A stretch of DNA of 64,000 nucleotides from Calditrichota bacterium (GCA_013112635.1 JABFGF010000003.1:186001-250000); one strand, 5' to 3'; positions 6,670-15,551 are shown, counted from the stretch's first letter. The notes: generated by a model not told the origin, from the letters alone. Numbers and translations are program-made.

Positions 6670-8076
6670 ATGAGTTTATCTTCAAACGAAATAAAAAATA
6701 TTGTTGATAAAGTAGTCACACATCTTGAAAGTGATGAAAAAGTATCTGCAAGTAAAAATGCTTTGGGAATATTTGATACTCTCGATGAGGCATATTCCGC
6801 TGCGAGGGAATCGCAAAAAGCATTAAAAACTTTAGCAATGCGATCGAAGGCGGTTGAGGCAATACGCTTATCAGTAAAAAAACATGCAAAAGAGCTTGCA
6901 GAACTTGCAGTTGCTGAAACGGGCATGGGGCGTGTTGAAGATAAAATCCAAAAAAAAATAATTCAGGCTGAAAAAACTCCGGGAGTTGAAGATTTACAGC
7001 CAGTGGCGGTAACGGGTGATAATGGTTTAACTCTCATTGAATTAGCAGCGTGGGGTGTAATAGCTTCTGTTACACCTTCAACAAATCCTGGGGCAACAGT
7101 TATAAATAATGCTATCAGCATGATTGCCGCCGGGAATGCCGTCATTTTTGCTGTCCATCCAAGTGCTAAAAAGGTTTCACAGCGTACAATTACTCTTTTA
7201 AATGAAGCGATCGTTTCAGTGGGCGGACCAGAAGCACTGCTCACAACAGTAGCAGAGCCTACAATTGAAACAGCTCAACAATTATTTTCATATCCGGGAA
7301 TAGATTTATTAGTTGTTACGGGTGGAGGAGCAGTAGTTGAAGCAGCACGCAAAGTAACAGATAAAAGACTGATGGCTGCGGGACCCGGGAATCCTCCTGT
7401 TATAGTTGATGAAACTGCCGATATTGCCCGTGCCGGAAAAGGCATTGTCAATGGAGCGTCGTTTGACAATAATATTATGTGTACCTGCGAAAAAGAGATT
7501 ATCGCTGTTGATACAATTGCCGATCAGTTGAAAGCAGAGATGATTAATAATGATGCATATGAACTTTCGGTAGAGCAATCTAAGCAAATTGAAGATGTTG
7601 TTTTAGTTACGCTTGATGATGGACGAAAAGTTGTAAATCGTGATTGGATTGGCAAAGATGCACATTTGATTGCAGAACAAATTGGTTTAAAGCTGCCAAA
7701 AGAAACCCGCTTATTGTTTGCCGAAACTGAGAAGAACCATCCATTTGCGACCAAAGAATTAATGATGCCGGTCCTTCCATTTATCCGTGTTGCGGATGCT
7801 GATACAGCAATTGATGTTGCAGTCGAGCTGGAAAAAGGAAATCGGCATACCGCAATTATGTACTCAAAAAACCTTGACAACTTAGACCGCATGGCCAACG
7901 AAATTAATTGTAGCATATTTGTAAAAAACGGGCCTTGTTATGCCGGGCTTGGGTTTGGCGGAGAAGGCTGGACATCCATGACTATCACTACGCCAACCGG
8001 AGAGGGTGTTACATCGGCACGGACCTTTGTTCGGCTAAGACGCTGTGTTTTAGTAGATAATTTCCGCATTGTGTAA
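6670..8076 (+). CDS. CoA-acylating aldehyde dehydrogenase of the BMC (PduP/EutE-like)
   Basis: Oxidises acetaldehyde or propionaldehyde to acyl-CoA with NAD in the compartment lumen. The 468 residues carry an aldehyde dehydrogenase domain with catalytic Cys271 in NNIMCTCEKE, the SVTPSTNPGATVINNAI segment and the LVVTGGGAVVEAA cofactor region, and the C-terminal RTFVRLRRCVLVDNFRIV typical of PduP/EutE. Residues about 4-20 (NEIKNIVDKVVTHLES) form a separate amphipathic helix joined by a Lys/Ala linker to the enzyme at about residue 31; this is the form of a BMC encapsulation peptide. GAGGTTGCT precedes the ATG. It is the last gene of the operon and defines the compartment as aldehyde-processing. 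Confidence 0.93.
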   Translation: MSLSSNEIKNIVDKVVTHLESDEKVSASKNALGIFDTLDEAYSAARESQKALKTLAMRSKAVEAIRLSVKKHAKELAELAVAETGMGRVEDKIQKKIIQAEKTPGVEDLQPVAVTGDNGLTLIELAAWGVIASVTPSTNPGATVINNAISMIAAGNAVIFAVHPSAKKVSQRTITLLNEAIVSVGGPEALLTTVAEPTIETAQQLFSYPGIDLLVVTGGGAVVEAARKVTDKRLMAAGPGNPPVIVDETADIARAGKGIVNGASFDNNIMCTCEKEIIAVDTIADQLKAEMINNDAYELSVEQSKQIEDVVLVTLDDGRKVVNRDWIGKDAHLIAEQIGLKLPKETRLLFAETEKNHPFATKELMMPVLPFIRVADADTAIDVAVELEKGNRHTAIMYSKNLDNLDRMANEINCSIFVKNGPCYAGLGFGGEGWTSMTITTPTGEGVTSARTFVRLRRCVLVDNFRIV

Positions 8077-8262
8077 CGTACATTTTAGAAAACCAATTTT
8101 ACACAAACCACTCTTTAATAAATAGTTTGTAGTTGAAACTTAATCAGCAATTTTTATATTATGTGCAGGTATAAACTTGCGCATTTTTTATTTTTCTGAA
8201 ATAAAATCAGGAAACAAAACAGCTTATAAAAAAGTCCTCGTATTTTAATTTTAGAGAAAATA

Positions 8263-8805
8263 TTATTTTTTTAAAGCTTGTGCTAAGCGGATGATATTTT
8301 CGCATAGCTCATCAATTCGTTTTTTTATTGAGTCATCTTTTATGGTACTATTTTCAGAGTCGATTGAGTTTGGTAAGGCATAAACAAAGCGCGGCACAAT
8401 TAATGAACGGAAATTTAACATAAGGCTGTTGGCAAATCCCATAATGGACATATAGCTTGCTTGACCACCTGCCATACAGATAAATCCAATTGGTTTCTCA
8501 GCCCAGGCTTCTCCTGTCAAGTCTAATATATTTTTTGTAACAGCATTTACACCATAGTTATAAACAGGCCCGGAAACAATTATTGCGTCTGATTCAGCAA
8601 GCTCATTTTTAATTGCAATTACATTTTTATGATCATAAGCACCCTGTTCACCACAAAAAGGAATATCAAACATTTTCAAATCAAGCAATGTACAATCTGA
8701 AATTTGTGCGCTTATCATTTTTTTTGCATACTGACTTAGAACCAGGCTGCGGCTCTTTTTGTTTAAACTACTGCTGAGAATTGTAATTTTCATTATATTG
8801 TCCAT
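8263..8805 (-). CDS. NAD(P)H-dependent FMN reductase (flavodoxin-like)
   Basis: A 180-residue flavodoxin-fold protein of the NADPH-dependent FMN reductase family. It shows the N-terminal phosphate loop ILSSSLNKKSRS, the VSGPVYNYGVNAVTKN stretch that binds the isoalloxazine ring, and KPIGFICMAGGQASYMS. It should reduce FMN or quinone/azo-type substrates in the cytoplasm. Only 25 bases separate its ATG from the divergent SixA gene; a start at the in-frame ATG at 8793 (MKITIL, right at beta-strand 1) is also plausible and would leave 37 bases. The real substrate cannot be told. Confidence 0.82.
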   Translation of the reverse strand: MDNIMKITILSSSLNKKSRSLVLSQYAKKMISAQISDCTLLDLKMFDIPFCGEQGAYDHKNVIAIKNELAESDAIIVSGPVYNYGVNAVTKNILDLTGEAWAEKPIGFICMAGGQASYMSIMGFANSLMLNFRSLIVPRFVYALPNSIDSENSTIKDDSIKKRIDELCENIIRLAQALKK

Positions 8806-8830
8806 ATTAAAATTATGACGAGATAAATTT

Positions 8831-9325
8831 ATGAAAAAAATCTATATTTTACGCCATGCAAAATCCAGTTGGAAAAATGAAACACTTTCTGACTTTGAGA
8901 GGCCCCTTAATGAACGCGGGAAAAGAGATGCACCGCTAATGGGTTTAAAATTGAGTGAGGTTGGAATTAAACCGGATTTAATTTTGTCAAGTGCGGCAAA
9001 TAGGGCTTATACAACAGCAACAATTATTGCAGATAAGATGAACTATCCTTTAGATGGTATAGAGAAAAGGCAAGATTTATATCTGGCCTCTGCAAATAAA
9101 ATATTAAAAATGATTAACTTCCTAGAGAATAAACATAACAGTGTGATGGTTGTTGGGCATAACCCTGGGTTGACAGATTTAGCAAATGAGTTAGGAGGAT
9201 TACAGGTTGCCAATATGCCGACCTGTGCCTTAGTTGCTCTGGAATTCTCTGTTGATGAATGGCAGGCAGTTAGTTGGGGGCTTGGTAAAAATTTACTTTT
9301 TGAATATCCCAAAAAAGGAATTTAA
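8831..9325 (+). CDS. sixA: SixA-type histidine phosphatase
   Basis: A 164-residue histidine phosphatase of branch 1, SixA subgroup. The catalytic LRHAKSSW motif is at residues 7-14, FERPLNERGKRDA follows, and the second His is in VVGHNPGLTDLA. SixA in E. coli removes phosphate from histidine-containing phosphotransfer domains or the nitrogen PTS; the target here is unknown. It lacks any signal peptide, so it should be cytoplasmic. It is divergent from the flavin reductase. Confidence 0.85.
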   Translation: MKKIYILRHAKSSWKNETLSDFERPLNERGKRDAPLMGLKLSEVGIKPDLILSSAANRAYTTATIIADKMNYPLDGIEKRQDLYLASANKILKMINFLENKHNSVMVVGHNPGLTDLANELGGLQVANMPTCALVALEFSVDEWQAVSWGLGKNLLFEYPKKGI

Positions 9326-9416
9326 TGGTTCCTAGGACAGGAATAGCAATTTTTATTATTTGATATATTTTTTAAGCTCCCCTTAATCAGCTCTTTAGAA
9401 TATGACATCTGTATTT

Positions 9417-10211
9417 CTAATTTCGCAACTTTCCAACTAAAAATTCTTCACGACGAAAAACCTGAGTAAATGAACTTTTGCCCAACGGAAAACAAAACAA
9501 CAGATTTTCTGTAAATCGTATGCCTTTTTTATGATATTTCATTGGGAAATAAATCTTTCCACTAATCGAATAACCCGGTTTTAAAGAAGTTTTGCGTAAA
9601 GCTTCATCACGCCATTGGTCTTTAATACGTCCAATGTTTCTTGACCTATTTTCATGTTCCAATTCGTTTTCAGCATAATCCAGGCGCCGTTCCAGGTCAT
9701 CTATTTCTTCCTGGGCTTCTTCTGCTTCTGTAGTGGGTTTACCGATGGTTGCTATATCAAAAACCAGATCAAGCACTGATAAACCCATTAGTTGACCTTG
9801 CCGCGTGCTGTAAGAGGCATCCGCTGCAGATTGGCTTAAATCCATATGCAAAATCTTAAGCTCTGGATCAAGGGCTTCCACTGGTTTTGCAGGAAATATA
9901 CTCATGAATTTTTTATTTTTTTCCAGCTTTTCTTCACTATAAACAGGCTTATAGTAAAAATCCTCCGGGCTGATCAGAACAATGCTATCTGTTTTATTTG
10001 CAATCTCAATATCAAAAACAAAATTATTTGTCCAAATTTTGTCATATGCCAATGCGACATCGAAAGAATCATTATCGAGATGGATAAATTCCTGCCCATA
10101 CAACCAGGCACTTTTTTCAGCTTCGGGCATCAAACGGTAAACAGGTTTTGGTGGAACGGTGCAGCTAATTAAAGCAATTATAGTTATAGATAATATTATT
10201 GATTTCAACAT
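9417..10211 (-). CDS. Hypothetical lipoprotein with coiled coil
   Basis: I do not recognise a family. The 264-residue product has a lipoprotein signal (hydrophobic segment, then LISC as lipobox, Cys17). Residues about 60-110 contain a beta-rich part (VFDIEIANKTDSIVLISPEDF) that may bind like an FxLD/Ig-type sandwich, and residues 165-200 are a charged helical coiled coil (EEAQEEIDDLERRLDYAENELE). A second beta-rich part (GYSISGKIYFPM) follows. It should sit on the inner leaflet of the outer membrane or in the periplasm. AGGAAA precedes the ATG. It is monocistronic, with 272 bases upstream before the next gene. Confidence 0.7.
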   Translation of the reverse strand: MLKSIILSITIIALISCTVPPKPVYRLMPEAEKSAWLYGQEFIHLDNDSFDVALAYDKIWTNNFVFDIEIANKTDSIVLISPEDFYYKPVYSEEKLEKNKKFMSIFPAKPVEALDPELKILHMDLSQSAADASYSTRQGQLMGLSVLDLVFDIATIGKPTTEAEEAQEEIDDLERRLDYAENELEHENRSRNIGRIKDQWRDEALRKTSLKPGYSISGKIYFPMKYHKKGIRFTENLLFCFPLGKSSFTQVFRREEFLVGKLRN

Positions 10212-10483
10212 TTTTTCCTCACAATTTTTTTTGATATAAAGTACAAATCAATATTTGTGCCATTTAGTTTTAGAGGAAAATCGTTGAACAGGAAGGTAGA
10301 AATGAAAACATTGTTTACAGTCAATGTTAGCGTTGTTTATATATTTAGATAAAATTTAAACTTCGGATTTTACAAGGTTTTTACAGACTCTGTTTGGCTT
10401 AGCTTATGAAGATCCACTTGCAAAACACTGCTATCCTTTCGTGTAAAGTCTACATAGGATTTTTTACAGCTCACCTAAAATTG

Positions 10484-12610
10484 TTATTGATTAATTCCAA
10501 GTAAGTCTAAAATAAAAGCATATTCAAGGGCAATAGTTTTATATTGCTCAAATCGACCGGACGCACCGCCATGGCCAGCCTCCATCTCGGTAAATAAAAA
10601 TAAAGGATTTTTGTCAGTTTTATTAACTCGTAATTTTGCAACCCACTTGGCCGGCTCCCAATATTGAACTTGTGAATCATGCAACCCGGTTGTTACAAGC
10701 ATGGCGGGATAATTATTTTTTTTAACATTATCATATGGAGAATATGAAAGAATATAATCATAAAATTTTTTTTCTTTAGGGTTACCCCATTCATCAAACT
10801 CACCTGTTGTTAACGGAATACTTTCATCCAGCATAGTTGTAACAACATCTACAAAGGGAACTGCTGCAACAACACCTTTCCATAAATCAGGACGCATGTT
10901 TAGAACCGCACCCATTAATAACCCACCGGCGCTGCCACCCATTGCAAACATTTTATTTTGATTGCTGTATTTCTGATTTATTAATTCTTCAGCGCAGGCA
11001 ATAAAATCTGTAAAGGTATTTTTCTTTTTTAAAAGTTTTCCATCTTCATACCATTTCCTCCCTAAAGCCTGGCCTCCCCTGACATGGGCAATTGCAAATA
11101 CAAAACCACGATCTAACAGGCTCAATCTAACTGAGCTGAATGAAGGGTCTATTGTATATCCATATGATCCGTATCCATATAGTAAAACGGGATTCTCTGC
11201 GTCCTTTTTTAACCCCTTTTTATAAACTAAGGAAATGGGAACTTTGGCACCATCATTAGCTCTGGCAAATGTTCTTTCTGTTATGTAATTCCCAGGATCA
11301 AAATCACCGATGACTTCGTCTCGCTTTAGAAGTGTTTGCTCCCGTTTCTCCATATTGTAATCGTATTTTGAGTTGGGTGTTGTTAAGGAAGTATAATTAT
11401 AGCGTAAAAGATTAGTGTCAAATTCCTTGTTTATTGATATCGAAGCTTTATATGCAGGTTCTCCAAAATCCAGGTAATGTTCTTTTTGGGATTTGTTATT
11501 GATGATGCGAATGCGAGTAAGCCCATCTTTACGCTCACTAATTACCATAAAATCTTTAAAGATTTCAACATCATTTAACAGGATGTTTTCGCGGTGAGCT
11601 ATCACTTCAATCCAGTTCTCTTTTTCGGGTCGATTGACGTGTGTTTTCATCAAACGAAAATTTTTAGCATTCCAGTTTGTCAATATATAAAAATTGTCCT
11701 TAAAATGAACAACACTGTACTCATGATCTTTTTCTCTCTTTTGAATTATTTTAAATGTTCCATTTGGTTGACCTGCATCTAAAAACTGCATTTCTGTTGA
11801 AAGAGTACTGTTTGAAAAAGCATAAATATATTTTCTGGATTTGCTTTTCCAAAGATAAACCGCAAAGGTATTATCTTTCTCATGGTACACTAGCTCATTT
11901 GTTTCTGACCCTATTGTGTGGCAAAAAACCATGTCGGGCCGCAATGTTGAATCTTTGCTGGTAAAAAATAGTGTTTTGTTATCATTTGCCCATACGGAGC
12001 TACCCGTTGTGTTGCCAATTTTATCTGGATATATTTCTCCTGTTTCAAGGTTTTTTATATAAATTGTATAGATTCGCCGGCTAACAGTATCAACTCCGAA
12101 AGCGAGTAGTTTATTATTCTCACTAACATTGAGCCCTTTTACCTGATAATAATTATGGCCTTCTGCCATTTTATTAACATCGAGCATTATCTCTTCAGAG
12201 GCACCTAATGCCCCCTTTTTGCGACAATATAAGGGGTATTCTTTTCCTGCGACGTAGCGATTGTAATAATAATATCCGTTATCCTTGTAAGGAACCGACT
12301 CATCGGTTTGTTTGATTCTGCCAATAATTTCATTATATAGATTTTCTTGAAACTCTTTTGTGTGAGCAAGGGAGTGATCAAGATAGTTGTTTTCTTCGTT
12401 TAAATATCTTATTACTTCAGGGCTTTCACGTTCGTTGAGCCAATAATAATCGTCAATACGGGTGTGTCCATGTATTGTTAATTCTTGGCTAATCTTTTTT
12501 GCTTTTGGCGGCATTATATTCTCCGAAGTCTTTGACTGTGTTTTGCAGCTATTTATAAAACAAACAAGCATTATACCTGTAAATATTTTTAACAAAGTGG
12601 ATAGTGTCAT
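10484..12610 (-). CDS. Prolyl oligopeptidase / oligopeptidase B family lipoprotein (S9A)
   Basis: A 708-residue serine peptidase that cleaves short peptides. After a lipoprotein signal (lipobox FINSC near residue 22) comes the family's N-terminal DDYYWLNERESPEVIRYLNEEN, a seven-bladed propeller (about residues 80-420) and the alpha/beta-hydrolase domain. The catalytic triad is Ser560 in GGSAGG, Asp645 in GLHDSQV and His680 in EAGHGG. The EMEAGHGGASGRFEQY end and the GYGSYGYTIDPSFS segment resemble oligopeptidase B (PtrB) more than prolyl endopeptidase. Export via the lipoprotein signal is usual for such proteins in FCB bacteria. AGGGG precedes the ATG. Confidence 0.92.
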   Translation of the reverse strand: MTLSTLLKIFTGIMLVCFINSCKTQSKTSENIMPPKAKKISQELTIHGHTRIDDYYWLNERESPEVIRYLNEENNYLDHSLAHTKEFQENLYNEIIGRIKQTDESVPYKDNGYYYYNRYVAGKEYPLYCRKKGALGASEEIMLDVNKMAEGHNYYQVKGLNVSENNKLLAFGVDTVSRRIYTIYIKNLETGEIYPDKIGNTTGSSVWANDNKTLFFTSKDSTLRPDMVFCHTIGSETNELVYHEKDNTFAVYLWKSKSRKYIYAFSNSTLSTEMQFLDAGQPNGTFKIIQKREKDHEYSVVHFKDNFYILTNWNAKNFRLMKTHVNRPEKENWIEVIAHRENILLNDVEIFKDFMVISERKDGLTRIRIINNKSQKEHYLDFGEPAYKASISINKEFDTNLLRYNYTSLTTPNSKYDYNMEKREQTLLKRDEVIGDFDPGNYITERTFARANDGAKVPISLVYKKGLKKDAENPVLLYGYGSYGYTIDPSFSSVRLSLLDRGFVFAIAHVRGGQALGRKWYEDGKLLKKKNTFTDFIACAEELINQKYSNQNKMFAMGGSAGGLLMGAVLNMRPDLWKGVVAAVPFVDVVTTMLDESIPLTTGEFDEWGNPKEKKFYDYILSYSPYDNVKKNNYPAMLVTTGLHDSQVQYWEPAKWVAKLRVNKTDKNPLFLFTEMEAGHGGASGRFEQYKTIALEYAFILDLLGINQ

Positions 12611-12708
12611 AACAGCCCCTGTTCTAATTATGCCCTAATAGATTTTAGAATTATTAGGACTAAAATAAACATTTGTTAATGTTTTTGGCTAATTAATTAT
12701 ATTTATGG

Positions 12709-13263
12709 CTATTTCCATTTGATATTGCAGCCAATGCTAGGCTTTTGAATCGGATTAACAGGAGTTCCTGCCAGAATATTTTCCAGGGCGTTCCGCAAAT
12801 CATATCCAGTGATAGGAAAATCATTCTCTGGTCTTGAATCGTCGAACCGCCCTCTGTAAACAAGCTCCAAATCCTTGTCAAAAATGTAAAATTCGGGAGT
12901 ACAAACAGCCTGGTATGCTTTGGCGACATTCTGTGTTTCATCAGATAAATAAGGAAAAGGAAATTTATATTGAACAGTAAGTTCTTTCATTTTATCGGGT
13001 CCATCTTGAGGATATTTTTCTTTATCATTTGAGCTGATTGCCACAAATGAAATACTTTTAGGAAGATAATTGTTGGCAAGGTTTACTAATTCTGTAAGCA
13101 TATGGATAACAAAAGGACAGTGATTACAGATAAACATTATTACAGTTGCTTTTTCTGATTTTAGATCGTCTAGAGAATATTCTTTTTGGTCGACAACATT
13201 GATCAGGTTGAATTTGGGGGCTTTTGTTCCAAGTGGAAGCATGGTGGAAATTGTTCTAGCCAT
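12709..13263 (-). CDS. Thioredoxin-like peroxiredoxin family protein (AhpC/TSA-redoxin)
   Basis: A 184-residue thioredoxin-fold protein without signal peptide. The motif FICNHCPFV carries a CxxC pair (Cys-Asn-His-Cys); KAPKFNLINV near the N-terminus and the late AVCTPEFYIFDKD are typical of the 'thioredoxin family protein' group that resembles AhpC/TSA enzymes. This group often reduces or resolves disulfides but its physiological partner is not known. AGGAGG precedes the ATG. It is followed downstream by the divergent-direction space and upstream by the L33 terminator hairpin, so it is likely its own transcript. Confidence 0.8.
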   Translation of the reverse strand: MARTISTMLPLGTKAPKFNLINVVDQKEYSLDDLKSEKATVIMFICNHCPFVIHMLTELVNLANNYLPKSISFVAISSNDKEKYPQDGPDKMKELTVQYKFPFPYLSDETQNVAKAYQAVCTPEFYIFDKDLELVYRGRFDDSRPENDFPITGYDLRNALENILAGTPVNPIQKPSIGCNIKWK

Positions 13264-13311
13264 TATCGCCTCCTGAAAGATTTTTAAGTTGGGAGTATTT
13301 CAGGGTAAAAA

Positions 13312-13337
13312 AAATCCAATCAAAATTGATTGGATTT
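13312..13337 (-). terminator. Rho-independent terminator of the rpmG operon
   Basis: A hairpin with arms AAATCCAATC and GATTGGATTT, closing on a small A/T loop, is followed on the minus strand by a run of eight T. It lies directly after the L33 stop and should end that operon. Confidence 0.8.
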
Positions 13338-13345
13338 AAATAAAG

Positions 13346-13510
13346 CTATTTTACTTCTTTATACATAACGTGTTTTCTAGCAATAGGATCATATTTTTTG
13401 ATCTCAAGCTTTGCGGTAGTATTGCGCTTATTCTTTTTTGTAGAGTACATATGCGCGCTTGCAGAGCTTTTTATTTTGATAGTTTCACGTGCGTTTGACT
13501 TCTTTGCCAT
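13346..13510 (-). CDS. rpmG: 50S ribosomal protein L33 (bL33)
   Basis: A 54-residue protein reading [16 protein letters not shown] and later [14 protein letters not shown], then HVMYKE at the end. It is shorter than the open reading frames usually tabulated but has a clear AGG-type site (TGAGGTAATAAA) before its ATG. The two CxxC zinc ribbons of some L33 proteins are absent ([11 protein letters not shown] is in their place), so it is the zinc-free form. It follows rpmB and the DUF4295-like gene on the same strand. Confidence 0.9.
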   Translation of the reverse strand: MAKKSNARETIKIKSSASAHMYSTKKNKRNTTAKLEIKKYDPIARKHVMYKEVK

Positions 13511-13543
13511 TTTATTACCTCATGGTTTTTATCGCGGAGATCT

Positions 13544-13789
13544 TTATGAAACCTCAACATCTGATAATTTAAGGCCTTGTTGCGCTAAATATGTCATCAG
13601 ACCTTTGCTATTAATTGTTTTAAGGGCTCTTGTGGAAATCTTAACTCGAACAAAGCGGTTCAATTCACTAACAAAAATACGTTTAGATTGTAAATTTGGT
13701 AATTGTCTGCGCTTAGTTTTATTATGTGCATGTGAAACATGGTTTCCAACCAGAGGTGCTTTTCCGGATAAAGTACATTTTCGTGCCAT
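13544..13789 (-). CDS. rpmB: 50S ribosomal protein L28 (bL28)
   Basis: An 81-residue L28 with the usual MARKCTLSGKAPLVGNHVSH start, KTKRRQLPNLQSKRIFV and RVKISTRALKTINSKG. A GGGAG site precedes the ATG. It is 33 bases from the L33 start and 14 from the preceding gene stop, giving a three-gene ribosomal operon. Only one Cys of a possible zinc site is present near residue 5. Confidence 0.95.
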   Translation of the reverse strand: MARKCTLSGKAPLVGNHVSHAHNKTKRRQLPNLQSKRIFVSELNRFVRVKISTRALKTINSKGLMTYLAQQGLKLSDVEVS

Positions 13790-13803
13790 TTTAAAATTCT
13801 CCC

Positions 13804-14016
13804 TTACGCTTTTGCTTCAAGCATTGCTCTGCCGTTATTAATCTCATTATTTATGACCTGATCTTCATTATCATCAGCCATAATCTTAACCATTGATTCT
13901 GCAAATTTCATATGCCCGTTTTTAGGCGATGTATAGGTATATACAACTTTTACAGTTTTTGCTGCTTCTCCCTGGCCTCTTTTTAATTTATCGCCAAAGG
14001 TTTGTTTCTTGGCCAT
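13804..14016 (-). CDS. DUF4295-like small basic protein, possible ribosomal protein
   Basis: A 70-residue basic protein starting MAKKQTFGDKLKRGQ with VVYTYTSPKNGHMKFAESMVKIM in the middle. The centre resembles the DUF4295 proteins of Bacteroidota, which have a VKMVKSPKTGAYTF-type segment and sit next to rpmB and rpmG just as here. In Bacteroidota such small genes beside L28/L33 have been linked to the large ribosomal subunit. It is longer than typical DUF4295 proteins, with an extra acidic C-terminus. AGGAG precedes the ATG. It is the first gene of the operon. Confidence 0.6.
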   Translation of the reverse strand: MAKKQTFGDKLKRGQGEAAKTVKVVYTYTSPKNGHMKFAESMVKIMADDNEDQVINNEINNGRAMLEAKA

Positions 14017-14149
14017 TTCATAAACTCCTGATTTTCAAATAGAAATAGTTTTAATTTTGCAAAAGGTTTCTAATATATGACTATTAGAGTCAAATATCAA
14101 GAATATGGTTGGCATTTATGATATTATTTTTTAGGGGGATTTTTTATAA

Positions 14150-14173
14150 GGTGATGGACTTTCATCCATCACC
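14150..14173. other. Hairpin downstream of csp
   Basis: A nine-base inverted repeat, GGTGATGGA and TCCATCACC, with a six-base loop lies 15 bases past the cold-shock gene stop. The T tract after it is poor in both directions, so it is a 3'-end stabiliser or a weak terminator. Confidence 0.55.
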
Positions 14174-14188
14174 AGGAAAAAAATAATT

Positions 14189-14404
14189 TTATTCTGTGAT
14201 TACTGTTAACTCACTTGCTTCAAGGCCTTTTGCGCCTTCAACTAAAGTGAATTCGACAGCTTGTCCGTCTTCCAACTTTTTATATCCGTCACCTTGAATA
14301 GCAGAATAATGGACAAAAACATCTTTTTCACCTTCACGGGTTAAAAAACCAAATCCTTTTTTTACATCAAACCACTTAACGGTTCCGGTAACTCTTTCGG
14401 ACAT
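14189..14404 (-). CDS. Cold-shock protein (CspA family)
   Basis: A 71-residue OB-fold nucleic-acid binding protein with RNP1 [10 protein letters not shown] and RNP2 VFVHYSAI. It should act as an RNA chaperone. An upstream in-frame ATG (at 14440) exists, but the ATG at 14404 (MSERVTG) has an AGGAGAAAAG site and begins at the domain, so I take it. About 200 bases of untranslated sequence up to the divergent yidD may hold its promoter and a leader, as is common for csp genes. Confidence 0.95.
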   Translation of the reverse strand: MSERVTGTVKWFDVKKGFGFLTREGEKDVFVHYSAIQGDGYKKLEDGQAVEFTLVEGAKGLEASELTVITE

Positions 14405-14629
14405 ATCTTTTCTCCTGTGATTACTTAAACTTAGGGACATTTTTTTTGAAACAATGCTTATTGTAAAGACATTTTATTAAATAACCAAAAAAAAGTAGGG
14501 CGATAAGTCTGAAAAGTAGTCAGCTTTCATGAATGTTAATTATCTTCTTTTCTAGTAATACTTAATTTGCTAATCTGATGCGGTTGACTAAATTTGTAAC
14601 CAATGTTTTCTTATCATATCAAAGTAAAA

Positions 14630-14869
14630 ATGATTACAAAGTTTTTTACAACAATATTAGTCTCAATTTTCCGATTCTATCAAATTGCAATTTCCCCATT
14701 CCGGCGTGCAAGTTGCCGACATTTTCCAACATGTTCATCTTACACGATTGAAGCAATAACAGTTCATGGTCCGCTAAAAGGTGGTTGGCTAGGGCTAAAA
14801 AGAATAGGCCGATGCCATCCTTGGGGGACTTCCGGTTTCGACCCTGTTCCGCCTGCAAAAAAAAAATAA
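14630..14869 (+). CDS. yidD: Membrane protein insertion efficiency factor YidD
   Basis: A 79-residue protein with the family signature [10 protein letters not shown] and the C-terminal [14 protein letters not shown] plus GFDPVPP. YidD assists YidC at the inner membrane and is a peripheral membrane protein via the FYQIAISPF amphipathic segment. The neighbours usually seen (rnpA, yidC, rpmH) are absent, so it is detached from that operon. An alternative ATG lies 27 bases upstream (14603), but the shorter start gives the family length; neither has a strong ribosome site. Confidence 0.92.
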   Translation: MITKFFTTILVSIFRFYQIAISPFRRASCRHFPTCSSYTIEAITVHGPLKGGWLGLKRIGRCHPWGTSGFDPVPPAKKK

Positions 14870-15005
14870 TTTGTGGAATTTTTTATGGTTTTGTATCTAC
14901 TTAATTGTAGTATATATTTAGAACTGATAACGGTTTAACTAAATATGTATAAAATGTTTAATTTTATTTCAATCGAAACGTTTATCTGAATAATGGAGGT
15001 TCACA

Positions 15006-15551
15006 ATGAGGTATGTTTTATTTTCAAGTTTAAAGTATTTTTCTATAGTAATATTTTTGATGATGTTGTTAAATTCTTGCTCTGATAATAGTACCGCTTT
15101 TACAGGAACGGATAAACTAAATACGGAGGCCAAGCTAAATAAAATACCATCACCGGATCCATGTGATGGGGATACGCATGAAGATAAATATATTATTACC
15201 GATGATAATCACGAAGATGAGGATGAGGGTGGGGATTTTTTTACTGATGTTTTAACAAACTATTTCGATGGAAATGGAAATCCACGATCGCATTCTTCCT
15301 TTACACACTATACCGAGCTGGGATGTCCGATACAAGGCCACCAAGTAAATGTTTCAACAACAACAGCCAGAATCAATTATAAAATAGTACCTGAAACCAA
15401 TGCATATAGAACCTGGTATTTAAACGGAAATGTAATAGCAGCAGGATATGGAGTAAATGAAGTAAACATTTTAATCCGCAATTTAAACCAAGTGCATCAA
15501 ATTAGGATTGACAATTGGGCATATGGTTATATTAGGTTCTTACAAAACTAG
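15006..15551 (+). CDS. Hypothetical lipoprotein with acidic/His region
   Basis: I do not recognise a family. The 181-residue product has a lipoprotein signal (hydrophobic stretch, then LLNSC near residue 25). Residues 50-80 are very acidic with scattered His (PCDGDTHEDKY, DDNHEDEDEGG), perhaps a metal-binding linker. Residues 100-181 look like an Ig-like beta-sandwich ending WAYGYIRFLQN. GGAGG precedes the ATG. It ends six bases before the CHAT gene, so they are one operon, but a strong hairpin lies between them (15588-15620). A similar Ig-like lipoprotein (20143-20631) lies in the same cluster. Confidence 0.7.
   Translation: MRYVLFSSLKYFSIVIFLMMLLNSCSDNSTAFTGTDKLNTEAKLNKIPSPDPCDGDTHEDKYIITDDNHEDEDEGGDFFTDVLTNYFDGNGNPRSHSSFTHYTELGCPIQGHQVNVSTTTARINYKIVPETNAYRTWYLNGNVIAAGYGVNEVNILIRNLNQVHQIRIDNWAYGYIRFLQN

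Noticed and set aside
13398-13841. 147-codon open frame on the plus strand over rpmG/rpmB
   Set aside because: It overlaps two clear ribosomal protein genes on the other strand and has no ribosome site or family likeness.
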